Shown in pieces: positions 40,320 through 51,940 of a DNA stretch of 64,000 nucleotides (positions within the stretch are counted from its first letter, which is position 1; each line of letters opens with the position of its first letter). The stretch spans positions 558,001 to 622,000 of the forward strand of contig NC_079269.1 in assembly GCF_947241705.1 (NCBI RefSeq). The letters run 5' to 3'. The translations under genes were made by a program, and so were the position numbers. The notes below the pieces were generated by a model. That model saw nothing but the letters and a program-made list of their open reading frames with translations, had not been told where the DNA came from and did not search any database. Source of the stretch: Saccharomyces mikatae IFO 1815 (Eukaryota > Ascomycota > Saccharomycetes > Saccharomycetales > Saccharomycetaceae).

Positions 40320-42131
40320 TCATGGGCGTACGAGAAGAAAGAACCATTTTTGAAAGAGACTTGCCGTCTCAGACCGGCGTGGAGGCGTTGGTACGATAAC
40401 CTCGGTATGCTTTCTTTTTGGGTAGCGCCAATAGTTCTTATTGACTTCTGATTCTGTGGCTGTGCGAGACTCACGAACTAGAAGCAAGCGACATGGTCTG
40501 GATGGTTTTGGGACGGTAAGCTGAGGAGCGCTATTATGATTGCGGCCAGGAAAGTCATTGAAAGATGAAGTAGGCACCTTGCAAATCTTTACTAGTTCTT
40601 GATATGCCCTTTCGATAAGCGAGGTGTCAGGGCTTATAATGGAGGATTGTTCGGCAGGATGTGATAGGCCTTCATACACTAGGTTGTTGGAGGTAAAATA
40701 CTGATAGGGCTTGATATGGACATCGCGACCGACTGTACTGTCTAAGGTATCGAAAGTGATGTTGCCCCTTCGGTTCATAGACCTTTTCTTGCCAATATCT
40801 AGAGAAAAGTGGATGTGATCGAGGACCAAGTCTATTTCTCTTTGGGCGTTCTTCCAGGGACAGAATACGGAGTAGGGCTCTATCCTCTGGAAACCTGCGT
40901 ACCTGTATTGGTATGAATTGAAATGGTGTTCTGCTTCATCCAAGAGCTGGTCATAGCTGGGCATTGTATCGAAGTTGAATAGTCTTTTCCAGAACGAAAC
41001 GCTTTTGTTGACAGGGTTGTAGAACCTTCTGGGCTCAGAACGCTCATCCAAAAGCAGATATTGAACTGCTATCATCTTGCGCTCAAATTTGAATTCGGAT
41101 GAATCGTAATCAATGTTCTTTGTGCCTCTTAGGAACAGTGGACAGTACTTCCCCATAGTGCTTTCAAACCAATTCTGGGGCTTATCGAGGTACCTCTGCA
41201 TGTATGAAGGGACTGTAGTAACAACCGTGCTGTCGGGCTCTGTGAACGCAGCAGCAGAATAGGTATCGCAGCTTATATCTTGATCACGGGCAGTGGGGGG
41301 AGAGGCCGTATTTCCTTCTGACCCTGGCCTTGAAGCACGTTTGGGAAGAATGGAAACGTTTGTTGGAGAACAGGCGTTGCTTTGAACATTAGTCTCTCTT
41401 GGTCTATAGTTATTCGTGCGGCAGCATTTGAGACAAGAGACTTCTGGATCCAACGATGTGGAAATACCGTTTGGTAGTGACTGTAACGAGGGGGGATGGG
41501 GAGGATCCCATGGTGAATAAACGGAGGAGGATGTGCTTACGGATGAAGCCAACGAAGGTACTGACTCATTGTTGTATGACATGGAGTCTGTTGCGGACGA
41601 TACAGGCGCATTGTTTCCTTGCATAGGAGAATGTGGAAGCATATTACCGTTGTGAGAGGAGATAAGGTTGCAGGGGATGTTTAAAGAGTAGGAGGTTGTC
41701 ACAGCGGTGTCGTTCTCTTGGCGCATTACAGAGGATTTTCGGGGCAACCCATTTATTATGGTGATGTTCTCCTGCTTGAGCGACATCGGTTCGTTTGTCT
41801 TTGTTCCAGGCGTATTTTCTGACACATGCCTTGAACTTACTCCAGAACGTGCCACGGTAGAAGAATCGGCACGACTATTCTTCTTGAATACACTCCAAAG
41901 CGGAGCATTCTTGAAATCATTAAGAATATTGCTGACAGATTCTCTGGACACTTCAGTTTTAAGCGGTTCGGTAGCGGGTCTGACCTTTTCTTGAACGAGG
42001 TGATTGATGACCGGAGGACTTTCGGAGGGGTTATTTTCTGGAACGGATTTGGGAGACTGTATGTTGACCCACTGGAAGTCTAGCCCGGTCTTGTTGCAGA
42101 ATATTTTGAATTCTTGAAACGACGTGGACAT
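40320..42131 (-). CDS. YNL034W: Sporulation-type protein, YNL018C/YNL034W family (right copy)
   Basis: This 603-aa protein is identical to the left-arm copy: a disordered Ser/Thr/Pro-rich first half, an apparently folded segment at about 310-520 and a basic C-terminus. The start is the ATG at 42131. A perfect MSE lies 394 bp upstream, on the strand of the gene. By neighbourhood with SIW14 across the arm it corresponds to YNL034W. The S. cerevisiae homologues are reported as expressed in sporulation; function unknown. Confidence 0.85.
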   Translation of the reverse strand: MSTSFQEFKIFCNKTGLDFQWVNIQSPKSVPENNPSESPPVINHLVQEKVRPATEPLKTEVSRESVSNILNDFKNAPLWSVFKKNSRADSSTVARSGVSSRHVSENTPGTKTNEPMSLKQENITIINGLPRKSSVMRQENDTAVTTSYSLNIPCNLISSHNGNMLPHSPMQGNNAPVSSATDSMSYNNESVPSLASSVSTSSSVYSPWDPPHPPSLQSLPNGISTSLDPEVSCLKCCRTNNYRPRETNVQSNACSPTNVSILPKRASRPGSEGNTASPPTARDQDISCDTYSAAAFTEPDSTVVTTVPSYMQRYLDKPQNWFESTMGKYCPLFLRGTKNIDYDSSEFKFERKMIAVQYLLLDERSEPRRFYNPVNKSVSFWKRLFNFDTMPSYDQLLDEAEHHFNSYQYRYAGFQRIEPYSVFCPWKNAQREIDLVLDHIHFSLDIGKKRSMNRRGNITFDTLDSTVGRDVHIKPYQYFTSNNLVYEGLSHPAEQSSIISPDTSLIERAYQELVKICKVPTSSFNDFPGRNHNSAPQLTVPKPSRPCRLLLVRESRTATESEVNKNYWRYPKRKHTEVIVPTPPRRSETASLFQKWFFLLVRP

Positions 42132-42524
42132 TTTGTGGGATGGAGATGAAATGATATGCTAGCACTAACCCAGTTTTCAAGCTGAAAGATTATAGAGAGG
42201 TTTGACCGGTTGCTGGACATAAAAAAAGGCAGGGGAAAGTAGGAGACTGTTGCTGTCAAACTACACAAGGCGCACGAGCCTTAAATAATCTATCATTGTT
42301 TTGCTGTGTCACTGTGTTTTTGTTTTGCTTTTCGTTTTGTATTCGTACATTGAAAACCACAAAGGTTTGTGAGTTGAGATTGGATAGGGGCTACTCAATA
42401 GCAATCTAAAGGCAAAAGGTATTGAAGTGTCCGAATGGTATTCACTGACTTTTCTATGCAGTACCCTGAAAGGGAAGCGGTACGGCCGTTTGTTTGTCGG
42501 AAGTCCGAACGACAGTAATTTTAC

Positions 42525-42536
42525 TTTTGTGACGCA
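42525..42536 (-). promoter_or_regulatory. Middle sporulation element (Ndt80 site), right arm
   Basis: Mirror of 10589-10600: TGCGTCACAAAA on the minus strand, 12 of 12 match to the MSE consensus, upstream of the right 603-aa gene. Confidence 0.65.
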
Positions 42537-42637
42537 GTTGGATAGGTTGATGAGGCAGTAAGTATGTGAAGTAGGGTTGCAGGAATTTAGTATTGAGTGT
42601 TGAGCCTACTGGGGGAGTAGGAGAAACAAGAAATCTT

Positions 42638-42711
42638 GGTCTCTTGGCCCAGTTGGTTAAGGCACCGTGCTAATAACGCGGGGATCAGCGGTTCGATCCC
42701 GCTAGAGACCA
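42638..42711 (+). tRNA. tI(AAU): tRNA-Ile(AAU), right arm
   Basis: A 74-nt tRNA identical to the minus-strand copy at 10414-10487, with anticodon AAT in the loop CTAATAA and a terminator of five T residues at 42716-42720. It marks the outer edge of the right arm, next to PUB1, where S. cerevisiae also carries a tRNA-Ile gene. Confidence 0.97.
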
Positions 42712-43252
42712 TATCTTTTTGCCATTTTTACTTATTATGAATTTCCTCAATTTAGTTACCCTCTTTATTATCGTTGTAAGGGAGATGAGCGACGAGGCTT
42801 GTCAGTAAATGGCTTACGCATGCGATTTTTATCGAGCATCATCTCACTAATCATTCGAAGGTCAATATATCTTCAAGGCAAACCAACCATTTAAGTCAAA
42901 GCAAAGACTTACTTTTGCTTTTTTACTATGTTGTATTATACTTCTTTACGTATTTTCACTTGGTTTTCTTTTCCTTATTTTTTACTTTCGCTTCCTTTTT
43001 GTTGTAATTTTTCAGTGTTTTTTTTCATCGTCGCTAAGTTTGGCCGTCTTTCCTTGTCCTTCATTTTTCTCTCGTAATAATAATTCAATTACGGTGAAGT
43101 ATGCCTTTCCTTTCTCTGTTCTGTAAATTACTTCTATATTATACACAACTTTTATTTGGTGCTTTGAGTTATAGTTTGATTTTTCTTTTCATAAATCTTA
43201 ACTGTTGGCACATAATAAGAAGATTGCCATATCTACTCATTGTTCGATTCTA
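42712..43252. other. PUB1 promoter and leader region
   Basis: About 540 bp up to the PUB1 start, the last 300 bp very T-rich and C/T-rich on the coding strand, as in promoters of highly expressed yeast genes. No other gene is seen. Confidence 0.55.
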
Positions 43253-44608
43253 ATGTCTGAAAATAACGAAGAACAACAACAACAACAACAACAACCTGTT
43301 GCTGTTGAAACCCCCTCAGTGGTTGAAACTTCATCGGCAGCTGATCATCCCTCTGTACAAGCTGTCTCTGGTGAAAGTAACTCTGAACAAGTCGAAGACA
43401 ATCAGGGTGAAAATGATCCCTCTGTAGTTCCTGCTAATGCTATTACTGGTGGTAGGGAAACTTCTGATAAAGTCTTATATGTTGGTAACCTAGATAAAGC
43501 TATTACTGAAGACATTTTAAAACAATATTTCCAGGTCGGTGGACCAATTGCCAACATTAAGATTATGATCGATAAAAACAATAAGAATGTCAATTACGCT
43601 TTTGTTGAATATCATCAATCTCACGATGCAAATATTGCCTTGCAGACATTGAACGGTAAACAAATTGAGAACAATATTGTCAAGATCAACTGGGCTTTCC
43701 AATCTCAACAGAGTTCATCCGATGATACATTTAACTTATTTGTTGGTGACTTGAACGTTAATGTTGATGATGAAACTTTAAGGAATGCTTTCAAGGATTT
43801 CCCATCCTACTTGAGCGGTCATGTCATGTGGGATATGCAAACTGGTAGTTCAAGGGGTTACGGTTTTGTTTCCTTTACTTCTCAAGACGATGCGCAAACT
43901 GCCATGGACAGTATGCAAGGTCAAGACTTGAACGGTAGACCATTAAGAATCAACTGGGCCGCTAAGCGTGACAACAACAATAATAATAATAATAATTACC
44001 CACAACGTCGTAACTACGGTAACAATAACCGCGGTGGTTTCCGTCAATATAACAATAACAACAATAACAACATGAATATGGGAATGAACATGAACATGAA
44101 CATGAATATGAATACTAACAGAGGCATGCCACCAAGTTCAATGGGAATGCCAATTGGTGCGATGCCATTGCCATCTCAAGGTCAACCCCAACAATCCCAG
44201 ACTATTGGTTTACCACCTCAAGTAAATCCTCAGGCGGTTGACCATATTATTAGAAGTGCCCCTCCAAGAGTTACTACTGCTTATATCGGTAACATCCCAC
44301 ACTTTGCCACTGAGGCTGATTTAATCCCATTGTTCCAGAACTTCGGCTTCATTTTAGACTTTAAGCACTATCCAGAAAAAGGTTGTTGCTTCATAAAGTA
44401 TGACACCCACGAACAAGCTGCTGTTTGTATTGTTGCCTTAGCCAACTTTCCATTCCAAGGTAGAAACCTGAGAACCGGTTGGGGTAAGGAAAGATCAAAC
44501 TTTATGCCACAACAGCAACAGCAACAAGGTGGTCAACCACTTATAATGAATGACCAACAACAACCGGTGATGGCTGACCCACAACAGCAACAGCAGCAAC
44601 AGCAATGA
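43253..44608 (+). CDS. PUB1: Poly(A)+ RNA-binding protein Pub1
   Basis: This 451-aa TIA-1-like protein (YNL016W) binds poly(U)/AU-rich mRNA and stabilises transcripts. It also enters stress granules. I start it at 43253 (MSENNEEQ); the open frame begins 16 codons earlier, but this ATG matches the known N-terminus. Three RRMs are visible, at about residues 58-135, 145-225 and 320-395, with RNP1/RNP2 motifs such as VLYVGNL, NYAFVEY, LFVGDL and GYGFVSF. Gln tracts stand at both ends, and an Asn-rich/Met-Asn-Gly-rich linker lies between RRM2 and RRM3 (about 230-300), the prion-like part. The Gln and Asn tract lengths differ from S. cerevisiae. Confidence 0.98.
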   Translation: MSENNEEQQQQQQQPVAVETPSVVETSSAADHPSVQAVSGESNSEQVEDNQGENDPSVVPANAITGGRETSDKVLYVGNLDKAITEDILKQYFQVGGPIANIKIMIDKNNKNVNYAFVEYHQSHDANIALQTLNGKQIENNIVKINWAFQSQQSSSDDTFNLFVGDLNVNVDDETLRNAFKDFPSYLSGHVMWDMQTGSSRGYGFVSFTSQDDAQTAMDSMQGQDLNGRPLRINWAAKRDNNNNNNNNYPQRRNYGNNNRGGFRQYNNNNNNNMNMGMNMNMNMNMNTNRGMPPSSMGMPIGAMPLPSQGQPQQSQTIGLPPQVNPQAVDHIIRSAPPRVTTAYIGNIPHFATEADLIPLFQNFGFILDFKHYPEKGCCFIKYDTHEQAAVCIVALANFPFQGRNLRTGWGKERSNFMPQQQQQQGGQPLIMNDQQQPVMADPQQQQQQQQ

Positions 44609-45709
44609 ATGCTATGAAGAAAAGTGGAATGAAACATAGAGAAAGAATAAAAAGAAGTAGTCTACAAATTCTAAGATAAAATAGAAAAGAATAACAAGAG
44701 TTCATACATTATATTATACTATTCTTTTAAATGAAAACTACTACGACAGAGGGAAGAAGAAAAGAAGACGAAACCCAATTTACTATTGCTCAATGTAATA
44801 ATCGAGCCTATAAATTTACTCTATTTTTTTTAGTTTTCCTTTCTCGTTACTGTTTAATTTAATATTTTTTTTCTTTTGAACGTGAAAATCATTGCTAATA
44901 GTGTGACAAAAGTAAAGAACGTTTTTTCCAAGAATTTCTTTATTATGTTTCCTTTTTCTTTTCTTACTCTATTTTTGTTTTCAAATGTCTACTCTACCGT
45001 GTTTTGTCGAGTCCATATATAATTTTTGTCTACATTTTACAATTTTGTTAAGTATATAAAAATACTACCTAGCGTTATGGAGGCATGTCACGTTTTGATT
45101 CCGAGCGCATAAAGGCAACTGCAACCACAAGTCTCGAAGCAAATGGCATCCTATTCTCATTAAGTACGGCTTCGGGTTTCGAACAAAAGGGTGGGCGAAG
45201 AAAAACAAAAAAAAGTAGATTTGCGGGAACCCGGCTGGTTCTAAAGTGCCGTTTCTCCTCCAGGGCAAAGGCTATAGAAAAGATAACTAATAGTCTCGAC
45301 ATAAAAAAAATAAAAACTAAATGAATAATATTCTGTAATGTTGTAACTGCTATTTCTTCAATTATATATGCAGCCTTGTTTCCAGTACAAGAGAATCATA
45401 TGCATGCCCAAATCATTTTGAATCACGCACTTTACCGTGGCATCCTTTTCAGAAGGAACGGACCATAACCGCACTCGGAGGGACAAGAGCCCGAGCTACA
45501 TTTCCGAGCTTTCGGTCTTTATCTTACACAGCCCAAAAATGGGGCGGGAAAAAGGGGGCATATCAAAGCATCGGGAAGTGTCCCGTTCAATATATATGGC
45601 AGATACAAAAATCTACTTCAATGTATTGGGTGCATAATTTTTATAGAGTACAATTGTACAAGGAACTATCAACAAAACTCAATTATACAAATAAAAGACA
45701 AGACCAATA
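44609..45709. other. PUB1-PBI2 intergenic region
   Basis: A 1.1-kb gap. The first part is AT-rich PUB1 3' flank. From about 45065 to 45320 the sequence is less AT-rich and open on both strands (plus frame 45085-45324, 79 codons, MSRFDSERIKATATTS; overlapping minus frames). No homology is recognised. The PBI2-proximal part has GC-rich blocks (GGCGGGAAAAAGGGGG near 45541-45557, containing the stress-element core AGGGG) and a TATATA near 45590. Confidence 0.5.
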
Positions 45710-45937
45710 ATGACAAAGAATTTTATCGTCACTTTAAAGAAGAACACTCCAGATGTGGAGGCTAAAAAGTTTTTGGATTCAGTCCATCATGCAGGAGGTT
45801 CTATCGTACACGAATTTGATATCATCAAAGGCTACACAATCAAGGTTCCAGACGTCCTTCATTTGAACAAGTTGAAGGAAAAACACAATGATGTCATTGA
45901 GAACGTTGAAGAGGACAAAGAAGTTCATACTAATTGA
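45710..45937 (+). CDS. PBI2: Proteinase B inhibitor Pbi2
   Basis: This 75-aa cytosolic I9-type inhibitor (YNL015W) inhibits the vacuolar subtilisin-like protease Prb1. With thioredoxin it forms LMA1, needed for SNARE-dependent vacuole fusion and inheritance. There is no signal peptide. The ferredoxin-like fold is readable (NFIVTLKKNTPD, GGSIVHEFDIIKGYTIKVP), with the acidic C-terminal reactive tail VEEDKEVHTN. Same length as S. cerevisiae. An upstream AGGGG core suggests Msn2/4 control, inferred. Confidence 0.96.
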   Translation: MTKNFIVTLKKNTPDVEAKKFLDSVHHAGGSIVHEFDIIKGYTIKVPDVLHLNKLKEKHNDVIENVEEDKEVHTN

Positions 45938-46571
45938 TTTCAGGAATAAACACGAACATCTTTTACCCGGAACGTCCTCTTTTCCTGCTTGTAATTCCTT
46001 TCAAATTTACAAATTGAAAATTCATAAAAGAATGCCGGAGCATTAGTATATAGTACATGTATATATATATATGTATATCTTAGTAGTCTAAATTGATAAT
46101 CCTGTTCCAATTCTATGTTCAATAAACTAACTGGCTCCATCACGTTTCTTCCATCTAGAAGGGGCTTCTTGGCACTTTCTTCCTCCGTCTTCTACTCTCC
46201 ATTGCGCTTTCTCCACCAGGGTTAGACAGAAGTCTAAGCAGTGGTATTTAGTTTTCCAGGTCGCGGCCCGTACATTGCGCGGCTGAAGATACCTTTTAGG
46301 GGAGCGATGCACTAGCACAAAAGAATAGTCTTGCAATCAACTATTAATGGTTTATACATTTTTTGATGATTTGGATTAATTCTCCACTTGTTTATTTCTT
46401 CTTTTTTCTTTTCGCTGTAAATTAGATTGCGTCTCTTATTATATAAAGACACTTGTTTTCTCTCTTCAATCACTCTTGCTTTCCATGAAAATTTTTCTTT
46501 TTCCTTCATAGTTTAATAAGGAAAAGAAGAGTGTGATACAAAAGGATATTGTAGCAAAAAAAGGTTTAAAT
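45938..46571. other. PBI2-HEF3 intergenic region
   Basis: 634 bp upstream of HEF3. ACCTTTTAGGG at 46291-46301 resembles the Zap1 zinc-response element (ACCTTNAAGGT) with two mismatches; S. cerevisiae HEF3 is induced by zinc limitation. TATATATATAT stretch near 46060-46075. No other gene is seen. Confidence 0.45.
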
Positions 46572-49500
46572 ATGTCCGATTCACAACAATCGATTACTGT
46601 TCTAGAAGAGCTTTTCAAAAAGTTGGAAATCGCCACATCTGAGACAAGAGACGGCATTTCGTCAGAGCTTTCCTCGTTTCTAAACGGGAATATCATCGAG
46701 CATGACGTCCCAGAAGTTTTTTTTGAAAAATTCCAAAAAGCTATCCAAAGTAAACAAAAGGCGCTCAATACGTTGAGTGCTATTGCTTATATAGCAAATG
46801 AAACGAACCTATCACCCTCTGTTGAGCCATACATAGTTGCTACGGTTCCTTCTGTTTGCACTAAAGCGGGTAGTAAGGACAATGACGTTCAACTTGTCGC
46901 AACAAAGGCCCTGAAGGCCATTGCTAGCGCTGTTAACCCAGTTGCCGTTAAAGCGTTCTTGCCTCATTTGATTCATGCCCTGGAAACCACCAATAAGTGG
47001 AAAGAAAAAGTCGCTGTCCTCGAAGTAATTTCGACGTTGGTAGATGCCGCCAAAGAACAGATTGCCCTAAGAATGCCCGAACTAATTCCGGTTCTTTCTG
47101 AATCGATGTGGGACACCAAGAAAGAAGTTAAGGAAACTGCAACGGCAACTATCACAAAGGCCACTGAAACTGTTGATAATAAGGATATCGAGAGATTTAT
47201 TCCAAAATTGATCGAATGTATAGCAAACCCAAATGAAGTGCCTGAAACTGTTCACTTGTTGGGTGCAACCACTTTTGTTGCTGAAGTGACTCCAGCAACT
47301 TTGTCTATTATGGTTCCCCTATTGGGCAGAGGGTTAGCGGAGAGGGAAACTTCTATAAAACGTAAATCAGCCGTTATTATTGATAATATGTGTAAATTGG
47401 TTGAAGACCCCCAAGTTGTTGCCCCCTTTTTGGGAAAACTACTGCCAGGGCTGAAAAACAATTTTGCTACCATTGCTGATCCTGAGGCTCGAGAAGTTAC
47501 TCTAAGGGCTTTGAAAACCTTGAGGCGCGTGGGTAATGTTGAGGAAGATGATGTGCTACCGGAAATATCACATGCTGGCGATGTCTCCACAACATTAGGC
47601 GTAATTATGGAATTACTGAAGCATGAAAAAGTTGCCCCAAGATTCATCATTGTTGTTGAATATATAGCTGCCATTGCCGCAAATTTGATTGACGAAAGGA
47701 TTATTGATCAGCAGACGTGGTTCACACATGTTACACCTTATATGACTATATTCTTGCATGAAAAAACAGCCAAGGAAATACTAGACGAATTCAGAAAAAG
47801 AGCCGTAGATAACATTCCAATCGGACCAAATTTTCAAGATGAAGAGGATGAAGGTGAAGATTTATGTAATTGTGAATTCTCCTTGGCATATGGTGCTAAG
47901 ATCTTACTGAACAAAACTCAGTTGAGGTTAAAGAGAAGTAGAAGATACGGTCTATGTGGTCCAAACGGTGCTGGAAAATCCACTTTAATGCGTTCTATTG
48001 CTAACGGCCAGGTTGACGGATTTCCCTCTCAAGATGAATGTCGTACTGTTTATGTGGAACACGATATCGATAATACTCATTCTGAAATGTCCGTTTTGGA
48101 TTTTGTATACGCTGGTGATGTAGGGACCAAGGATGTCATCATCTCGAAACTAAAGGAGTTTGGGTTCAGCGCTGAAATGATAAAAATGCCAATTGCATCT
48201 TTATCCGGAGGTTGGAAAATGAAATTAGCTTTGGCAAGAGCTGTGCTGAGAAATGCCGACATTCTACTACTGGATGAACCAACAAACCATTTGGACACTG
48301 TTAATGTGCAATGGCTAGTGAATTATTTAAACAATTGCGGAATTACGTCAGTGATTGTTTCTCATGATTCTGGCTTCCTGGATAAAGTTTGTCAATATAT
48401 CATACACTATGAAGGTCTTAAATTAAGAAAGTACAAGGGTAATTTATCAGAATTTGTTTTAAAATGTCCTACAGCACAATCGTACTATGAATTGGGTGCT
48501 TCTGACCTAGAATTTCAATTTCCAACTCCCGGTTATCTAGAAGGTGTCAAAACAAAGCAAAAGGCAATTGTTAAAGTAAGCAATATGACCTTCCAATACC
48601 CGGGGACAACTCAACCACAAGTTTCGGATGTTACTTTTCAATGTTCTCTATCTTCGAGAATTGCGGTTATTGGACCTAATGGGGCTGGTAAGTCTACTTT
48701 AATCAATGTTCTTACTGGTGAACTCTTACCAACAAGTGGTGAAGTATATACACACGAAAATTGTCGTATCGCTTATATTAAGCAGCACGCTTTTGCACAT
48801 ATTGAATCGCATCTGGATAAAACCCCATCAGAATATATTCAATGGAGATTCCAAACCGGTGAAGATAGGGAGACGATGGATAGAGCTAATAGGCAAATAA
48901 ATGAAAACGACGCAGAAGCTATGAATAGAATCTTCAAAATTGAGGGGACCCCAAGAAGAGTTGCAGGAATTCATTCAAGAAGAAAATTCAAGAACACGTA
49001 TGAGTACGAGTGCTCGTTTTTGTTGGGTGAAAACATCGGTATGAAATCTGAGAGATGGGTTCCGATGATGTCCGTCGACAATACTTGGTTACCAAGAGGC
49101 GAATTGGTGGAATCCCATTCCAAAATGGTTGCTGAAGTTGATATGAAAGAAGCCCTTGCATCTGGTCAGTTTAGGGCTTTAACTAGAAAAGAGATTGAGT
49201 CACATTGTGCTATGTTAGGTTTGGATGCCGAATTAGTTTCCCATTCTAGAATTAGAGGCTTGTCAGGTGGACAAAAGGTTAAACTAGTACTTGCTGCTTG
49301 TACATGGCAAAGACCACATTTGATTGTTTTAGATGAGCCTACCAATTATTTGGACAGAGATTCATTAGGTGCTCTTTCAAAAGCTTTGAAAGCTTTTGAA
49401 GGTGGTGTTATTATCATAACGCATTCGGCGGAATTTACCAAGAATTTAACTGATGAAGTTTGGGCAGTTAAGGATGGTAAGATGACACCCTCAGGTCATA

Positions 49501-49706
49501 ACTGGGTCGCAGGACAAGGCGCTGGCACAAGGATTGAGAAAAAAGAGGAAGAGGGTGATAAATTTGATGCGATGGGCAACAAAATTAATAGTGGAAAGAA
49601 GAAAAGTAAGCTTTCTTCTGCAGAATTGAGAAAGAAGAAGAAGGAAAGAATGAAGAAAAAGAAGGAAATGGGTGATGAATACGTTTCATCTGATGAAGGC
49701 ATTTGA
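46572..49706 (+). CDS. HEF3: Translation elongation factor 3B (Hef3)
   Basis: This 1044-aa fungal-specific ABC-F ATPase (YNL014W) is the paralogue of Yef3. It binds the ribosome and releases E-site tRNA. In S. cerevisiae it is weakly expressed and zinc-regulated. The start at 46572 ([14 protein letters not shown]) gives the exact S. cerevisiae length. N-terminal HEAT repeats span about residues 1-320, and a helical bundle follows. ABC1 has Walker [10 protein letters not shown] at about 463, signature LSGG and [11 protein letters not shown]2 has Walker [10 protein letters not shown] at about 701, LSGGQK and DEPTNYLD, with the chromodomain insert at about 805-865. The C-terminus is Lys-rich ([23 protein letters not shown]) and ends SSDEGI. 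Confidence 0.97.
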   Translation: MSDSQQSITVLEELFKKLEIATSETRDGISSELSSFLNGNIIEHDVPEVFFEKFQKAIQSKQKALNTLSAIAYIANETNLSPSVEPYIVATVPSVCTKAGSKDNDVQLVATKALKAIASAVNPVAVKAFLPHLIHALETTNKWKEKVAVLEVISTLVDAAKEQIALRMPELIPVLSESMWDTKKEVKETATATITKATETVDNKDIERFIPKLIECIANPNEVPETVHLLGATTFVAEVTPATLSIMVPLLGRGLAERETSIKRKSAVIIDNMCKLVEDPQVVAPFLGKLLPGLKNNFATIADPEAREVTLRALKTLRRVGNVEEDDVLPEISHAGDVSTTLGVIMELLKHEKVAPRFIIVVEYIAAIAANLIDERIIDQQTWFTHVTPYMTIFLHEKTAKEILDEFRKRAVDNIPIGPNFQDEEDEGEDLCNCEFSLAYGAKILLNKTQLRLKRSRRYGLCGPNGAGKSTLMRSIANGQVDGFPSQDECRTVYVEHDIDNTHSEMSVLDFVYAGDVGTKDVIISKLKEFGFSAEMIKMPIASLSGGWKMKLALARAVLRNADILLLDEPTNHLDTVNVQWLVNYLNNCGITSVIVSHDSGFLDKVCQYIIHYEGLKLRKYKGNLSEFVLKCPTAQSYYELGASDLEFQFPTPGYLEGVKTKQKAIVKVSNMTFQYPGTTQPQVSDVTFQCSLSSRIAVIGPNGAGKSTLINVLTGELLPTSGEVYTHENCRIAYIKQHAFAHIESHLDKTPSEYIQWRFQTGEDRETMDRANRQINENDAEAMNRIFKIEGTPRRVAGIHSRRKFKNTYEYECSFLLGENIGMKSERWVPMMSVDNTWLPRGELVESHSKMVAEVDMKEALASGQFRALTRKEIESHCAMLGLDAELVSHSRIRGLSGGQKVKLVLAACTWQRPHLIVLDEPTNYLDRDSLGALSKALKAFEGGVIIITHSAEFTKNLTDEVWAVKDGKMTPSGHNWVAGQGAGTRIEKKEEEGDKFDAMGNKINSGKKKSKLSSAELRKKKKERMKKKKEMGDEYVSSDEGI

Positions 49707-49944
49707 TTTGGACTACACGCATTTAATTCGCTTTTTTTATTCAGTATATCATACATATGCCTTTCTCAAATATATTTCATAAGTTTTTTTTTTCATGTTT
49801 TTTCTTGAAAAAAAGGTTTTGAACGGAAAAAAAATAAAACATACTTCGGCGGCAAAGAAATTATAAACCATCAAATGTAAGCAATATACTCAAGAAATAT
49901 ATAAGAAAAAACCCAAGAAAACGTGTGAAAAATATATGGAAAGA

Positions 49945-51940
49945 ATGCGAAACTTCCTCGTTATCTTTTATGCTTTGTTGAAGCTAGGTTTAGCGATTGC
50001 TCCATTTCAGGTTCAATGTCCCAGCTCCCCACTTATTAGGGAGGCCAAAGTAAGTTGAATGCTTTGCCAATTTAACATATGTGATCAGGAACTAACTCGA
50101 TATACCAAAAAATTTGGATTCGCAAATTTTGCATGCTTGTATCTATTAGTATGAAATCTGTCCCGAAGAAAGCGTCTATCTTAAGAAGAAGGAGATTAAA
50201 ACCAAGAATAGACTGATCGATTTTCTAAAATCCTTGACTGAAGCGAAATTTAACTCGAAATTTTATAAACGAGTGTTGAAAGATCCTCCAAAACTTGGGA
50301 TTGCCATATCAGGTGGTGGTTATAGGTCCATGTTAGTGGGCACAGGATTTATTACCCAAATGAATGACTATGGCTTATTTGAGTATTCAGACTACATCGC
50401 CGGATTATCGGGTGGAAGCTGGATCTTGATGGATTTAGTAGTTCAGAATTTTGAAGCAAACTCTTTACTACAAGAATGGGACCTTGAAGAGGATCTTTTA
50501 TTAGGCATACCAGAATTCGATATTTCCGAAGAGGAGATTGTTACCAATGCAAGGAAGGAGTATAAGGATGACGATATAAGAATGAGAAAACGTCAAGAGA
50601 GTACCCAAATTACGAACTTTTCTAAATTTTATGAACAAATGGAAATTTTCGCGAATTCTGTCGAAGAACGCTCAGAAGATGGTAGGATAACAAAGAGAAA
50701 CTTGAACCCATTAACAAGACTGAAAAAAATATTCTTTCCGAATAATACGTTTACTGAAGCTGATACGAAGATTGAAACCTTTAAAACAGTACTAGATTTT
50801 TACAAAAATTTGCATTTGAAAATAAAGCCCAAAAAAATAGAAGGTTTCCAAATATCATTCACAGATTATTGGGGTAAAGCAATCGTTCAAAGATTGAAAA
50901 AAAATTTCGATGATGATCCTGATCATACGTTTTCTTTTTCGAAGCTTGTACATTCGTCTAAAAAATTCAAAGAGTACAGCGTACCCATCCCAATATTTGT
51001 TGCAAATTGCAAAAATGGCCTTCTTTCGAATATAATATTTGAATTTACACCCTTCGAATTCGGCTCTTGGGATAGTATGCTTAGACTTTTCGTCAAGCTG
51101 CCTTACCTAGGTTCAAAAATTATTTCTGGAAAGGCCATAAAATGTGTTAATAACTTTGACGATTTAGGTTTTATCACTGCAACATCTTCTTCAATATTCA
51201 ACAATGTACTGATTTTCATTTGGAACCTTGCCTCTCAATCTTCAAGAGAAGCTGTAAAGGCGTTAAACATGGTTATGGGAATTTTCGGGCTAGGCAAAGA
51301 GGAGATTTTTAGTATTTCGAAAGAGTCCTCTAGATTAGAGACAGACTATGCGGTATACCAGCCTAATCCCTTTTATCTTTATCCTGAAAAGGACAATGTT
51401 TTAACCAACAAAGATCATTTATACCTTGTAGACGGTGGTGAAGATGGTGAAAATATTCCACTTAGGACATTAGTTATTCCTGAAAGGAAATTAGACGTGA
51501 TTTTTGTCCTGGATTCCAGCTCAGATATTGACAACTATCCAAATGGCTCTAAGTTGAAAAAAATTTTCGAAAAGTTAGATGAGGAGAATGTTCATTATCA
51601 ATTCCCCAAGAATATTAGGGCCCTCACTCGTCCCGTTGTTATAGGATGTAATGCCACTAAAAGATCCGGACATGATTCCTTTTTGCCAATTATAGTTTAT
51701 CATGCCAACGCATATCATGGATACGTATCTAATACGTCAACATTTAAAATAACCTATAATCAGTCTGAGGTTAATAATATGTTACTTACTGGAAGGAAGG
51801 TGTTTAGCAATGACTATGATCCTCATTATAAAAACTGCTTGGGCTGTATATTAACTAAAAGAACAATGGACAGGCTCCCTAGGAAAAAGAAATTCTCGCC
51901 ATTTTGCTTACAATGTTTTAAGGACTACTGTTACTCATAA
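49945..51940 (+). CDS. SPO1: Meiotic phospholipase-B-like protein Spo1, one intron
   Basis: This protein (YNL012W) is similar to phospholipase B and acts in meiosis, in spindle pole body modification and prospore membrane formation. Exon 1 is 49945-50049 (35 codons), the intron 50050-50149, and exon 2 50150-51940, giving 631 aa, the S. cerevisiae length. The N-terminus MRNFLVIFYALLKLGL is a signal peptide. The lysophospholipase signature follows: SGGGYRS (oxyanion) and GLSGGSW (nucleophile serine) at about residues 90-150, then DGGEDGEN near 460 (catalytic Asp). An ATG three codons earlier (49936) is also in frame. The homology-free stretch near residues 160-200 varies most from S. cerevisiae. 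Confidence 0.93.
50050..50149 (+). other. SPO1 intron
   Basis: A 100-bp intron with 5' site GTAAGT, branch-like AACTAAC at 50090-50096 (one mismatch to TACTAAC) and 3' site TATTAG. Exon joining restores the conserved frame across codon 35. The off-consensus 5' site and branch point may weaken splicing outside meiosis. Confidence 0.85.

Larger units (their letters stand above)
38545..42724 (-). repeat. Right arm of 4180-bp inverted repeat
   Basis: This arm is the mirror of 10401-14580 with constant coordinate sum 53125. It carries the same two genes and tRNA-Ile on the opposite strand. Its outer edge is just past the tRNA terminator (42724), its inner edge at 38545. All coding and spacer segments compared are identical. 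Confidence 0.97.

Noticed and set aside
46291-46301. Zap1-like zinc-response element upstream of HEF3
   Set aside because: Two mismatches to an 11-bp consensus; kept only as a remark, not as a regulatory feature.
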